Assembly: GCA_029240395.1 (NCBI GenBank)
Contig: JAREAJ010000011.1
Coordinates: 1-15,661, forward strand
DNA: 15,661 nucleotides
Direction of reading: 5' to 3'
DNA from: Nitrososphaeraceae archaeon
Lineage (GTDB): Archaea > Thermoproteota > Nitrososphaeria > Nitrososphaerales > Nitrososphaeraceae
Shown: positions 1 through 7,293 of the stretch, piece after piece
Layout of the letters: each line of letters opens with the position of its first letter
Numbering within the stretch: position 1 is the first letter of the stretch
Translations under genes and position numbers: made by a program
The notes under the pieces: generated by a model
Database searches by the model: none
Seen by the model: the letters and a program-made list of their open reading frames with translations, nothing else
Told to the model about the DNA's origin: nothing

Positions 1-52
1 GGTCTTAGAATATCTTGAAGCCAAATCAAGGAGTTGTGGGAATTCATATTGT

Positions 53-66
53 CCATTCTAGAATGG
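53..66. repeat. 14-bp perfect palindrome in leader region
   Basis: The sequence CCATTCTAGAATGG reads the same on both strands. It lies about 100 bases before the histidine kinase start and well upstream of its TATA-like element. It could be a binding site for a dimeric regulator or the stem of a transcript end from an upstream gene, but nothing else in the leader supports either. Apart from the promoter, the first 163 bases hold nothing else I can call. Confidence 0.3.
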
Positions 67-131
67 CCTAGGGCAATCGATTGAAGAAATCTTCTCAAGC
101 ATTTGTCGTGATAACAGCGGCAGAATATTTA

Positions 132-143
132 ACTATAGTATAC
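132..143 (+). promoter_or_regulatory. TATA-like element of the histidine kinase gene
   Basis: An AT-rich element containing CTATAGTATA is centred about 26 bases before the GTG start at 164. That spacing matches an archaeal TATA box driving a leaderless mRNA that begins at or very near the start codon. No Shine-Dalgarno sequence precedes the GTG. Confidence 0.5.
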
Positions 144-163
144 GTTCACAGTAATTTAGCTTA

Positions 164-2008
164 GTGATAAATTCATTATTTTCTAAAAGTAACATTGGTT
201 TACTCTTTTTCATAGCAATCATAGCAACAATCCTATCGATTCTATCTTACCAGTATTCATCTTTTACTGCTAGCAAAATTGCTGGAATAGCATCTGAAGA
301 TGTTCGATCGAATGCTAGAATAGAGGCCTATCACCTATCACAAATATTGATTCATAGCATTAACTCAATTACAAACAATTTGGAAGCTCTTACAAACTCG
401 GTCCCTTTGTTATACTCAGATAACCAAACGGTCAAGTTTCTATTAAATAATGCACAGGACAGCACCAGAGAGTTAACTAGCGCTTATTATTTGCTGGACT
501 CCAACGGGAAAGTTATTTCTTGGAGCAACAGCAGTGACTCAGGATTGCAGCTTCAAAGAGATTTAGACCTGAGCAAAATGGAATACTACTTAGCCCCAAG
601 AAACACAAAGATGCCATATTACAGCACCGTTAGTCGCTCCCCAAGTGGCGATAAAATCTTTATTTCATTTCCTATCTTGAGTACAAGTATAGATACAGCA
701 AGAAATACAGACACACCCAATACAACGGAGAGCTTCAGAGGCGTAATTGTCTCTGCCATAGACGTAAATAGGGTAGGAAAATTTCTGCAGGATAGGCTAT
801 CGCCTGAGCTTGTAAGCAATGTAGGCCTAATGGACAAGAATGGTATCTTTCTTTATGCAAGAAACGAGTCTCTAATTGGCAAAAACTTCTTATCGACAGA
901 TTTTCAATCCACAATCCCTTCGAATATCAAAAACTCATACAACGATATTCTGAAGCGTTCTCTCGGACCTAGGGCTGGTGCCCAAGATGTTTCGATAAGT
1001 GACAAGACTACAACAATTTCATACCGACCCATAATAATCGACGGAAAACAACTTTGGACGTTATACATAGGATCGCCTCATACTCTGACAAGCGATGTTG
1101 GGCTTCTAATAGAGCAACAAAAGAACTTTAGTACAATGGTAGTCATTATTATCGGGGCTATTGCTATTGGAATTGCATTCATTATTCTTTCTTGGAATAA
1201 GAGACTTAAGACCTCAGTGATGAATAGGACATTCGAGTTAAAGAGGGCAAACGATTCCTTAATCGAATCAAACAGGCTACTTGAAGCTGCCAATGAGCAA
1301 CTGAAGGTTCACGACAGGATGCAAAAAGAGTTCATAAATGTGGCCGCACATGAATTGCGTACCCCTATCATGCCAATATTGGGAGATGCACAATATATTG
1401 AGCGTCAATTTGATAACGATGATCCCAGGATCCAAATAGAAAAGGACCAGGTATCTTCGCTAATACGTAATGCAAAGAGACTAGATAGACTTGCATCCGA
1501 CATATTAGATGTTACCAGAATTGAGAGCAAATCTTTAAAACTGAATAAGGAAAAATTTAATCTTAAGGATATAGTACTTAGTAATCTCGCCGACATAAAG
1601 AGATTTGAGTATGAAGGATCGGGTTTTCCAGATATAAAATACACACCTAAGGATATAATCGTAAATGCTGATAAAGGTAGATTATCTCAAGTAATTGCCA
1701 ACCTGCTTAGTAATGCCATCAAATTCACCGATAAGGGAGTGATAACGATAAAAACCAGTGCGGCTGACGGTGAAGTTATAGCCAGTATAAGGGATTCTGG
1801 CAGCGGAATTGATCCAGAAATATTCCCGAAACTTTTCTCAAAGTTTATCACGAAATCTGACCGGGGAACGGGATTAGGACTTTTTATATCAAAAAGCATT
1901 ATAGAATCCCACGGCGGGAAGATCTGGGCTGAAAACAATCGATTTGAACCTGGGGCAACATTTTACTTTTCATTGCCCGCGGTAGATAACGGTCTTGATA
2001 GGCATTGA
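164..2008 (+). CDS. Membrane-bound sensor histidine kinase with extracytoplasmic (Cache-like) sensor
   Basis: This is the sensor kinase of a two-component system and probably autophosphorylates on His396. The 614-residue protein starts with a membrane helix (about residues 11-30). A roughly 290-residue outer domain with a double-Cache-like pattern follows, then a second helix (about 324-344) and a short charged, coiled-coil-like linker (about 350-385). The HisKA box HELRTP is at 396-401. The ATPase has an N box around N513 and N517 (NLLSNAIKF), a G1 box DSGSGID (544-550) and a G2 box GTGLGLF (568-574). No HAMP or PAS domain is obvious. The GTG start is chosen because a TATA-like element lies 26 bases upstream and the first helix follows directly. 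The likely partner is the receiver protein encoded just downstream. The ligand cannot be inferred. Kinase identity is near certain; the Cache assignment is by overall pattern only. Confidence 0.93.
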   Translation: MINSLFSKSNIGLLFFIAIIATILSILSYQYSSFTASKIAGIASEDVRSNARIEAYHLSQILIHSINSITNNLEALTNSVPLLYSDNQTVKFLLNNAQDSTRELTSAYYLLDSNGKVISWSNSSDSGLQLQRDLDLSKMEYYLAPRNTKMPYYSTVSRSPSGDKIFISFPILSTSIDTARNTDTPNTTESFRGVIVSAIDVNRVGKFLQDRLSPELVSNVGLMDKNGIFLYARNESLIGKNFLSTDFQSTIPSNIKNSYNDILKRSLGPRAGAQDVSISDKTTTISYRPIIIDGKQLWTLYIGSPHTLTSDVGLLIEQQKNFSTMVVIIIGAIAIGIAFIILSWNKRLKTSVMNRTFELKRANDSLIESNRLLEAANEQLKVHDRMQKEFINVAAHELRTPIMPILGDAQYIERQFDNDDPRIQIEKDQVSSLIRNAKRLDRLASDILDVTRIESKSLKLNKEKFNLKDIVLSNLADIKRFEYEGSGFPDIKYTPKDIIVNADKGRLSQVIANLLSNAIKFTDKGVITIKTSAADGEVIASIRDSGSGIDPEIFPKLFSKFITKSDRGTGLGLFISKSIIESHGGKIWAENNRFEPGATFYFSLPAVDNGLDRH

Positions 2009-2072
2009 CTGATGCTGTTCATGAATTGCATTCAAATCTTATACCTTGATTGATTAGTGGTCAGTTTGACAA

Positions 2073-2085
2073 TGTTTAATAATAG
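2073..2085 (+). promoter_or_regulatory. TATA-like element of the response regulator gene
   Basis: The AT-rich run TGTTTAATAATAG is centred about 28 bases before the ATG at 2107. A transcript starting near 2104-2107 would be leaderless or almost so. This suggests the receiver gene is transcribed separately from the kinase and disfavours the earlier in-frame TTG at 2086, which overlaps the promoter. Confidence 0.45.
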
Positions 2086-2095
2086 TTGCACTATT
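2081..2095. promoter_or_regulatory. Inverted repeat at the response regulator promoter, candidate operator
   Basis: AATAGT and ACTATT form perfect 6-base arms around a 3-base TGC spacer. The dyad sits between the TATA-like element and the ATG at 2107, where a bound dimer would block transcription initiation. No second copy was noticed elsewhere, and its function is inferred from position only. Confidence 0.3.
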
Positions 2096-2106
2096 GTGGA
2101 ACTATC

Positions 2107-2517
2107 ATGGTCAACAATTCGTCATATCCGGGCCCCATAAAGTTGATGGTTGTTGATGACGAAAAAGACATTTTGCGTATAATTAAACGAGATCTTGAAG
2201 CCGATAATAATTCATTTAGAGTAGATACTTTTCATAGCAGCGAATTAGCCCTTCAAGCGTTTGATAATCACCCGAAGGATTATTACGATTTAATATTGAC
2301 TGACATTCGTATGCCCAAAATTAACGGGTTTGAGCTATATCGTCGAATAAAGGAAAAAAACCCATCAATGAAGATAGCCTTTATAACGGCCTTTGAAATC
2401 AATAAGGAAGAATTCAATAAAGTCTTGCCATCAATAGACGTAAAAGACTTCATAATCAAACCAATCAGCATGTCCCATTTAATTGTCAAACTAAAATCAA
2501 TAGTAAATAGGTCCTGA
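2107..2517 (+). CDS. Stand-alone receiver-domain response regulator
   Basis: This 136-residue protein is a single CheY-like receiver domain with no DNA-binding or enzymatic output domain. The acidic pocket is D17, D18 and E19 (VVDDEKD). The phosphoacceptor is D66 (LTDIRMP), the switch residue T94 (FITAF) and the conserved lysine K118 before P119. All residues needed for phosphorylation are present, so it should be an active phosphate acceptor. Its place 98 bases after the histidine kinase, on the same strand, points to that kinase as its partner. The ATG at 2107 is preferred over an in-frame TTG at 2086 because the TTG overlaps the apparent TATA box. Without an output domain it must act through protein contacts or as a relay intermediate; the target is unknown. 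Confidence 0.9.
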   Translation: MVNNSSYPGPIKLMVVDDEKDILRIIKRDLEADNNSFRVDTFHSSELALQAFDNHPKDYYDLILTDIRMPKINGFELYRRIKEKNPSMKIAFITAFEINKEEFNKVLPSIDVKDFIIKPISMSHLIVKLKSIVNRS

Positions 2518-2663
2518 GTTATCTTATAGCCATGGTTCATACCATGTCCGGTGCTATGAAGGAGGAAATCAATTAAGAATTATTAAAGACAAACGGGAAT
2601 ATATCACTAAATCTTCCAACTAGCCATTGTGCGTTTTTGTCAAAGCATATAGGCAAGTAAAAC

Positions 2664-2705
2664 GTGATAATAATCTAGGATTGTAATGCCACAAAACATG
2701 GAGGG
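2664..2705 (+). promoter_or_regulatory. Promoter and Shine-Dalgarno of the RPA gene
   Basis: A TATA-like GATAATAAT lies at about 2666-2674, predicting a transcript start near 2696. The purine run GGAGGG at 2700-2705 ends eight bases before the ATG at 2714, a good ribosome binding site. This short-leader, SD-led arrangement contrasts with the leaderless look of several neighbours and fixes the start codon. Confidence 0.5.
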
Positions 2706-2713
2706 AAGTTTTT

Positions 2714-4153
2714 ATGTCAACAGATTTTAAGAGAATGATAGAGATAATCCTTCTAGAGAAACCAGAGATAAATGCTGAGACTGTCAAGGATATGATTGAA
2801 GAAAAGAAGAGAACTGTTGGTGCCGGTTATCTTACTGACCAAGGTGCGTTGTTTCTTGTGGCGGCGGATCTCGGGATTTCGTTTGAGGGTGCTCCGAAAA
2901 AAGATTCCACACTCAAGGACTTGTATATTGGTGCTAAAGACATCACAGTTACGGGACGAGTCATGAATATTTATCCCACCCGTAGGTTTGTAAAAAAGGA
3001 AACTCATGAGGAAATAAGGAACAGAACTATTGCTATATACGATAAAGATTCCGCAGTTAAAGTTAAGTTATGGGACTCGCAGGCCGATTTCCCCGATGAT
3101 AAGGAACTGAAGCCGGGCGATGTAATAAGGATATCAAGGGGATATGTTAAATCATCGCTAAACGGGAGCCCTGTCGTTAACCTAGGCTCCAATAGTACCA
3201 TCGAGAAAGTATATGATAACAATTCTGCTGTTCCGGAAATAGATTCTATAACGATCAGTGTCACTGATATCAAGGAACCACGTGATTTTGCTGTGGTAGC
3301 GGGCAGAGTGAGTTCTAATCCTAGAATCAGCGAGTTTACCAATGCGAGAGGAGAAGCTGCCAAATCTCTTCAGTTACAATTAAGCAATGATGATAAAAGT
3401 AGATCCGTTCGTGTTATAATTTGGAATGTAAATGAACTCAAGATCCCTAAGGTATTAGAGGACGGAATAGAACTGAAACTGATAGGGGTTCGAATTAAAC
3501 AGGGAAACCCCCAGTACGGAAATTCAGATTTTGAGCTGCACGGTGACGAAGGAACTTCAATGGAGTTCTCCGGAAATCAAGTCGAAGTAGAAGTAATGCC
3601 TTTAAGGATAATATCCGTCGGAAGAGAAACTAAGAGAGGAATAGTCAACTGTCTGGCTGTTGACAGGTCGCGAAAATACTTCACGCTGAGCATCGATAAG
3701 AGTCTGATAACTTCCGAAATCACCCAGGACACTGTTGTAGAATGTATTCCAAGCAGGATCTTTGGGAGCTCTGTCGTATTGTCCGCGGACGACTCCTACA
3801 TTAGAGTGATAGAGGATGATTCTTCATTTCCCCGGACCTCTCTGCTTGAGTCTAAAATCAAGGATATTAACTCTTCTCAGGACCCCGTTCTCATAGAAGC
3901 CATAGTGCTTCAAATGCCAAACGAAACAGAAGTAACTACTAAAAGCTCAGAAGTTATTCCACTTACCGATACCATACTAGGTGATGATACTGGTGAGATC
4001 CGAGTAACCGGTTGGAGGGAGCAAAGCTCAGAAATCAGGAAATTGAACATAGGGGACAGAATAAAGGTTGTAGGAGCTACGATCAATAGCAGGGCAGGGG
4101 CAAAACCAGAACTTACCTTAAGGCCGTACTCTTCCATACTAAAGATGAATTGA
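2714..4153 (+). CDS. Replication protein A-like single-stranded DNA-binding protein (multi-OB fold)
   Basis: This 479-residue protein resembles archaeal RPA/SSB proteins that coat single-stranded DNA in replication and repair. Residues 1-58 form a helical N-terminal segment ending in GYLTDQGALFLVAADLGI, like the N-terminal region of archaeal RPA large subunits. OB folds can be placed at about 66-166 (ITVTGRV, VKVKLWD), 182-278 (VRVIIWN) and 382-476 (LGDDTGEIRVTGW). A more divergent OB-like stretch lies at about 293-366. No CxxC zinc finger is visible, unlike some euryarchaeal RPAs. The ATG at 2714 has a clear GGAGGG site before it. The gene stands alone with its own promoter and converges on the helicase gene. 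I am confident of the family; the exact number of OB folds is less certain. Confidence 0.88.
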   Translation: MSTDFKRMIEIILLEKPEINAETVKDMIEEKKRTVGAGYLTDQGALFLVAADLGISFEGAPKKDSTLKDLYIGAKDITVTGRVMNIYPTRRFVKKETHEEIRNRTIAIYDKDSAVKVKLWDSQADFPDDKELKPGDVIRISRGYVKSSLNGSPVVNLGSNSTIEKVYDNNSAVPEIDSITISVTDIKEPRDFAVVAGRVSSNPRISEFTNARGEAAKSLQLQLSNDDKSRSVRVIIWNVNELKIPKVLEDGIELKLIGVRIKQGNPQYGNSDFELHGDEGTSMEFSGNQVEVEVMPLRIISVGRETKRGIVNCLAVDRSRKYFTLSIDKSLITSEITQDTVVECIPSRIFGSSVVLSADDSYIRVIEDDSSFPRTSLLESKIKDINSSQDPVLIEAIVLQMPNETEVTTKSSEVIPLTDTILGDDTGEIRVTGWREQSSEIRKLNIGDRIKVVGATINSRAGAKPELTLRPYSSILKMN

Positions 4154-4245
4154 TCTGACGCACTTGCCTTTCCTTACGGATTTCCACTAGGATCCTGTAC
4201 GAAACCTTGCGTCCCAAGCTGGTGACACAAGGAGATGCGCACTTT

Positions 4246-4258
4246 ATGTTATTTTTCA
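4246..4258 (+). terminator. T-rich tract downstream of the RPA gene
   Basis: A T-rich stretch containing TTATTTTTC lies about 95 bases after the RPA stop, in the 140-base gap between convergent genes. Archaeal termination often uses U-rich tracts without a strong hairpin. The gap also carries a 7-base inverted repeat (GATCTGA at 4152-4158 and TCAGATC at 4257-4263). Support is weak. Confidence 0.25.
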
Positions 4259-4293
4259 GATCTCGCTACTAAAGACGAGGCATTATAACAATT

Positions 4294-7038
4294 CTAGTCT
4301 TTCCAAAATCCTCTGGTCATCACGTACTGCCTTTCCGCTTCGTAGATTGCCCTATATAGTTCCGAGTCTTCGTCTATGTTACGCAATATGCGGGCGGCGC
4401 TATCGGCACCTATTCCGTATCCGGCCAAGACTATGAGTGCCCTTTTTCCAAAGTTGTTAATTAGGGACGCTACCTTCCATGCCCGATTAAACTTGTGATC
4501 TTCATCTGCGGTTAGCTGCCCTCCATAAAGTTTTCTAGTTATTATTCTGTCCAATTCAATGTCAAAATGGGATGTGGCCGTTACTAGCCTGGAATGACAA
4601 AGAGGACAAGAAATCCTATCAGATACCTCTCTTGTCTGTATCAGTTTTTCCCACCTGCCACATCTCACGCAGATTAGCTTGTGTTTTGTCTTATCTAGTC
4701 TTTCCCTTACTAGTTCTATAACACCCTTCTCTATACTCAAAGGGCTAGCTGAAAATTTGGTCGTGTGTTCCAAAATTGGTTTTGCTAACGCCGAGAACTC
4801 TTCGACTTCCCTCCAATGTAGGGCAATAGATTTTTCGCGGAATTTTTTGAATAGATTTTGTGTCCTATTGATATCATATTTATCATGAACTAATTCTCGT
4901 ATCGATTCCTTACTTACCGGTGTCTTTGAATATCTATCGTATATGACACGAGCTACTCTCTTGTCATATACAACGCCTCTGTTGACTATTCCGAACCTTT
5001 TCGACACTATCCAGACCTTCCAATTTATATTATGGGTCCCAACCAAAGAGGCAATTAGAACTGCTTCTATATCGAAGTCATCGCTGAAAAAAGCTTCTAC
5101 AAGACTCTTTCCAATCCTAGCACTAGAAGTAAGAACGATTCTATACGAGTCAGCACGTGTTTCAACCAAATACCCCAACTGTGACGAAAATACTGTAGAC
5201 ATCAGCGAGGCAATGGTATTATTTACCTTTGTTCCAAAAGTGCAATGAATTATTATCGTATTCTTTGAGACAGAGCTTTCTACGACAATATTGGATGAGT
5301 TCGGGATTACATCCAAAGCCTGAAGCGTTTCATCTATGATGGTGCTTGAAAGCTTCACTTTTTTCCTTGCTGCTTGGCTGCGTATATTTCCAACTTCACC
5401 TGCTGTCTCATAATCGACGGGTATCATTTCACCGTTCCAGTATGGTATATTGATGGCAGCGCCCCTAAGAGGCTCAACACTCACTCGTGTCTTCGTTTCG
5501 TCGACGGACACAATTCGCCATTGGGACCCTTTTAGCACAAAGACATTTCCTCTCTCGCCATAGTCGCCTACGAACTCTTGGTCTAGACTGCCAATTCTTC
5601 TATTGTTTATTAGATCAATAACTTCAAATTTTAGAACCTCTGGAATCATGGATAGGTTGTCGAAGTGATACTTGTATGCCCTTATCGTCCGGCGATAGGA
5701 CTGGTTAGTTTGGTCGTACTTGATAAGACCCTGGCTATGAAGAAGTTCTAAACACGCAATCAGATTTTGGTAAGTAAGTGTACTAAATGGATATGCCTCA
5801 GTGAACATTTTGAATGCCGGTTCTACTTTAATCGAATTTTTTACTTGGATACTCAGACCTACCACATGATGGGCTAAGACATCCAGTGGTTCTTTGTGAA
5901 TCAATTGTTCCTCTATAAAACGCTTCTTCATTTTTCTGATAATAGCTAGCGCCTCGATTTCGTCATCTGGATTATTTATTACAATCAAACCTTTAGCAGA
6001 TCTTGCTAGCCTATGTCTACTTCTTCCGATCCTCTGGATCAATTTCGAAACCTGACGTGGCGATCCATAGTGGATTACAAGTTGGACCGATCCAATATCC
6101 AGGCCCAATTCAAGAGACGAAGTGCAGACCACGATTCCTGCCGAACCAGACCTCAACCTATCTTCGGTTTCTTCACGCACATCCCGTGATAAAGAACCGT
6201 GGTGAACATCTATGTCGACTCTGTTGGTGTTCCTCAATATAGCGCCCAGATATTCCGCTTCGTCTCGTGTATTAGTGAACAGCAGTATCGAGCCGACTAT
6301 ATAATTTGTAGCGATATAATCTGCTATGAACCGAGATACATCATTCAAGGAGCCATTGACAAATTTCAAATCTATGTCATATTCCCTCATACTCCTGTCG
6401 ACTAGAACCGCACACTTTCTATTTGCGCCCGCAACAAACCTTCTTGTTTCATCCAAGCTACTCAATGTTGCAGAAAGTCCTATCCTTGTGATAAACTTCG
6501 AGGAGACCGACTGCAACCTCTCTAGACTCAATGACAAATGCGCTCCTCTCTCGCTTGATATAAGCTCATGGACTTCGTCTACTATTATCCATTCGAGGTG
6601 CTGCAAGGCAATTACCATTTTCTGATTCGTAAGGATGACCCCCAGAGATTCAGGAGTTGTGATCAATACCTCAGGAGGGTCGTCGACTATTCTCTTTTTA
6701 GTTGCGGTATTCGTGTCACCATGCCTTATTTCAACGCGTAGACCTTCGGATTTCGCATACCCCAAGATTCTTCGCAATACATCGTTATTAAGTGCCCTCA
6801 ATGGTGTGACATAGATTACTCGAATTTTTCCTTCTGGTGCGTCTAACCTACTGATTCTGGATAGTATTGAAAAAACAGGTATAACGGCGGCTTCTGTTTT
6901 CCCTGATCCGGTTGGCGCGACTAAGAGACAGTTAATTCTCCGTGCAATTACAGGGATCGCCTTACCCTGGATCGTTGTGATAGACGGAAATCCTTGTTCC
7001 CTGAATTTTTCGACGATAAATTGGTCTATGTTCGTCGC
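4294..7038 (-). CDS. Lhr-type superfamily 2 ATP-dependent helicase; start codon unresolved
   Basis: This is a large helicase-related SF2 helicase that would unwind or remodel nucleic acids using ATP. The frame is open from 7038 to the TAG at 4294 (914 codons). Counting from 7038, Walker A APTGSGKT is near residues 41-48, DEVH at 154-157, SAT at 189-191 and the arginine-finger motif QRIGRSRHR at 334-342; the last is typical of Lhr rather than Ski2 proteins. The C-terminal part should hold the winged-helix and Lhr-specific domains. It also has a four-cysteine zinc ribbon (CVRC at 790-793, CPLC at 811-814) and a helix-hairpin-helix-like GYGIGADSAARIL near the end. There is no ATG, GTG or TTG between 7038 and Walker A; the first in-frame TTG, at 6801, would remove motif I. 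The upstream in-frame TAG (7039-7041) ends a small membrane-protein ORF. A non-canonical start, stop readthrough, or a one-base indel linking GTG at 7046 to this frame are all possible. Confidence 0.85.
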   Translation of the reverse strand, partial: ATNIDQFIVEKFREQGFPSITTIQGKAIPVIARRINCLLVAPTGSGKTEAAVIPVFSILSRISRLDAPEGKIRVIYVTPLRALNNDVLRRILGYAKSEGLRVEIRHGDTNTATKKRIVDDPPEVLITTPESLGVILTNQKMVIALQHLEWIIVDEVHELISSERGAHLSLSLERLQSVSSKFITRIGLSATLSSLDETRRFVAGANRKCAVLVDRSMREYDIDLKFVNGSLNDVSRFIADYIATNYIVGSILLFTNTRDEAEYLGAILRNTNRVDIDVHHGSLSRDVREETEDRLRSGSAGIVVCTSSLELGLDIGSVQLVIHYGSPRQVSKLIQRIGRSRHRLARSAKGLIVINNPDDEIEALAIIRKMKKRFIEEQLIHKEPLDVLAHHVVGLSIQVKNSIKVEPAFKMFTEAYPFSTLTYQNLIACLELLHSQGLIKYDQTNQSYRRTIRAYKYHFDNLSMIPEVLKFEVIDLINNRRIGSLDQEFVGDYGERGNVFVLKGSQWRIVSVDETKTRVSVEPLRGAAINIPYWNGEMIPVDYETAGEVGNIRSQAARKKVKLSSTIIDETLQALDVIPNSSNIVVESSVSKNTIIIHCTFGTKVNNTIASLMSTVFSSQLGYLVETRADSYRIVLTSSARIGKSLVEAFFSDDFDIEAVLIASLVGTHNINWKVWIVSKRFGIVNRGVVYDKRVARVIYDRYSKTPVSKESIRELVHDKYDINRTQNLFKKFREKSIALHWREVEEFSALAKPILEHTTKFSASPLSIEKGVIELVRERLDKTKHKLICVRCGRWEKLIQTREVSDRISCPLCHSRLVTATSHFDIELDRIITRKLYGGQLTADEDHKFNRAWKVASLINNFGKRALIVLAGYGIGADSAARILRNIDEDSELYRAIYEAERQYVMTRGFWKD

Positions 7039-7203
7039 CTAATCACTTTTAGTGCGTGGCTGGGGCGAGGGTTGTTGCTTGCGTTGCTTCGTTTTGAGAG
7101 TGGTAGTATTATCGTATATCAGAGTCGCCACGACACCAGCCACAAACAATATTAGAGCAATCCACACGTACAAATCAAAGTTCGCCAGTATTTGGCCCAC
7201 CAT
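7039..7203 (-). CDS. Small single-pass membrane protein upstream of the Lhr helicase
   Basis: This 54-residue ORF begins at ATG 7203 and ends with TAG at 7039-7041. A single hydrophobic helix spans about residues 11-30 (LYVWIALILFVAGVVATLIY). A polar, basic, proline- and glutamine-rich tail follows (residues 36-54), so the tail is probably cytoplasmic. A TATA-like element about 26-28 bases upstream on the minus strand supports leaderless transcription from this ATG. It is in the same reading frame as the Lhr helicase, with no intervening bases, and is probably co-transcribed with it. I do not recognise a family. It could be an independent micro-membrane protein or, if the TAG is read through or a sequence error, a membrane anchor on the helicase. 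Confidence 0.6.
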   Translation of the reverse strand: MVGQILANFDLYVWIALILFVAGVVATLIYDNTTTLKTKQRKQQPSPQPRTKSD

Positions 7204-7224
7204 GGTGTAAGTCCATTATTCTCT

Positions 7225-7236
7225 CATTAAATATAA
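7225..7236 (-). promoter_or_regulatory. TATA-like element of the small membrane protein / Lhr unit
   Basis: On the minus strand this reads ATTATATTTAAT. Its centre lies about 27 bases before the ATG at 7203, so transcription should start at or just before that codon. It is the only obvious promoter for the helicase downstream, which suggests a two-gene unit. Confidence 0.5.
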
Positions 7237-7250
7237 TCGTTATATCCTAA

Positions 7251-7262
7251 AAATAAATATAT
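7251..7262 (+). promoter_or_regulatory. TATA-like element of the PP-loop enzyme gene
   Basis: The run AAATAAATATAT is centred near 7256, predicting a transcript start near 7282 and a leader of roughly a dozen bases before the ATG at 7294. It lies about 20 bases from the opposing TATA element, making 7204-7293 a compact divergent promoter region. Confidence 0.45.
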
Positions 7263-7293
7263 GTTCCCTAACGTCTGTTAGCAAATAGCGAGC

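Noticed and set aside
2..61. Short open frame at the left edge ending in TAG at 59-61, possible tail of an upstream gene
   Set aside because: Only 19 residues are visible, with no recognisable motif. It may be a real gene end but cannot be supported from this window.
2086..2106. Earlier TTG start for the response regulator
   Set aside because: It overlaps the apparent promoter, and the receiver domain is complete from ATG 2107.
2531..2546. CATGGT-TCAT-ACCATG hairpin after the response regulator stop
   Set aside because: The stem has only 6 base pairs and no T-run follows, so it is not convincing as a terminator or operator.
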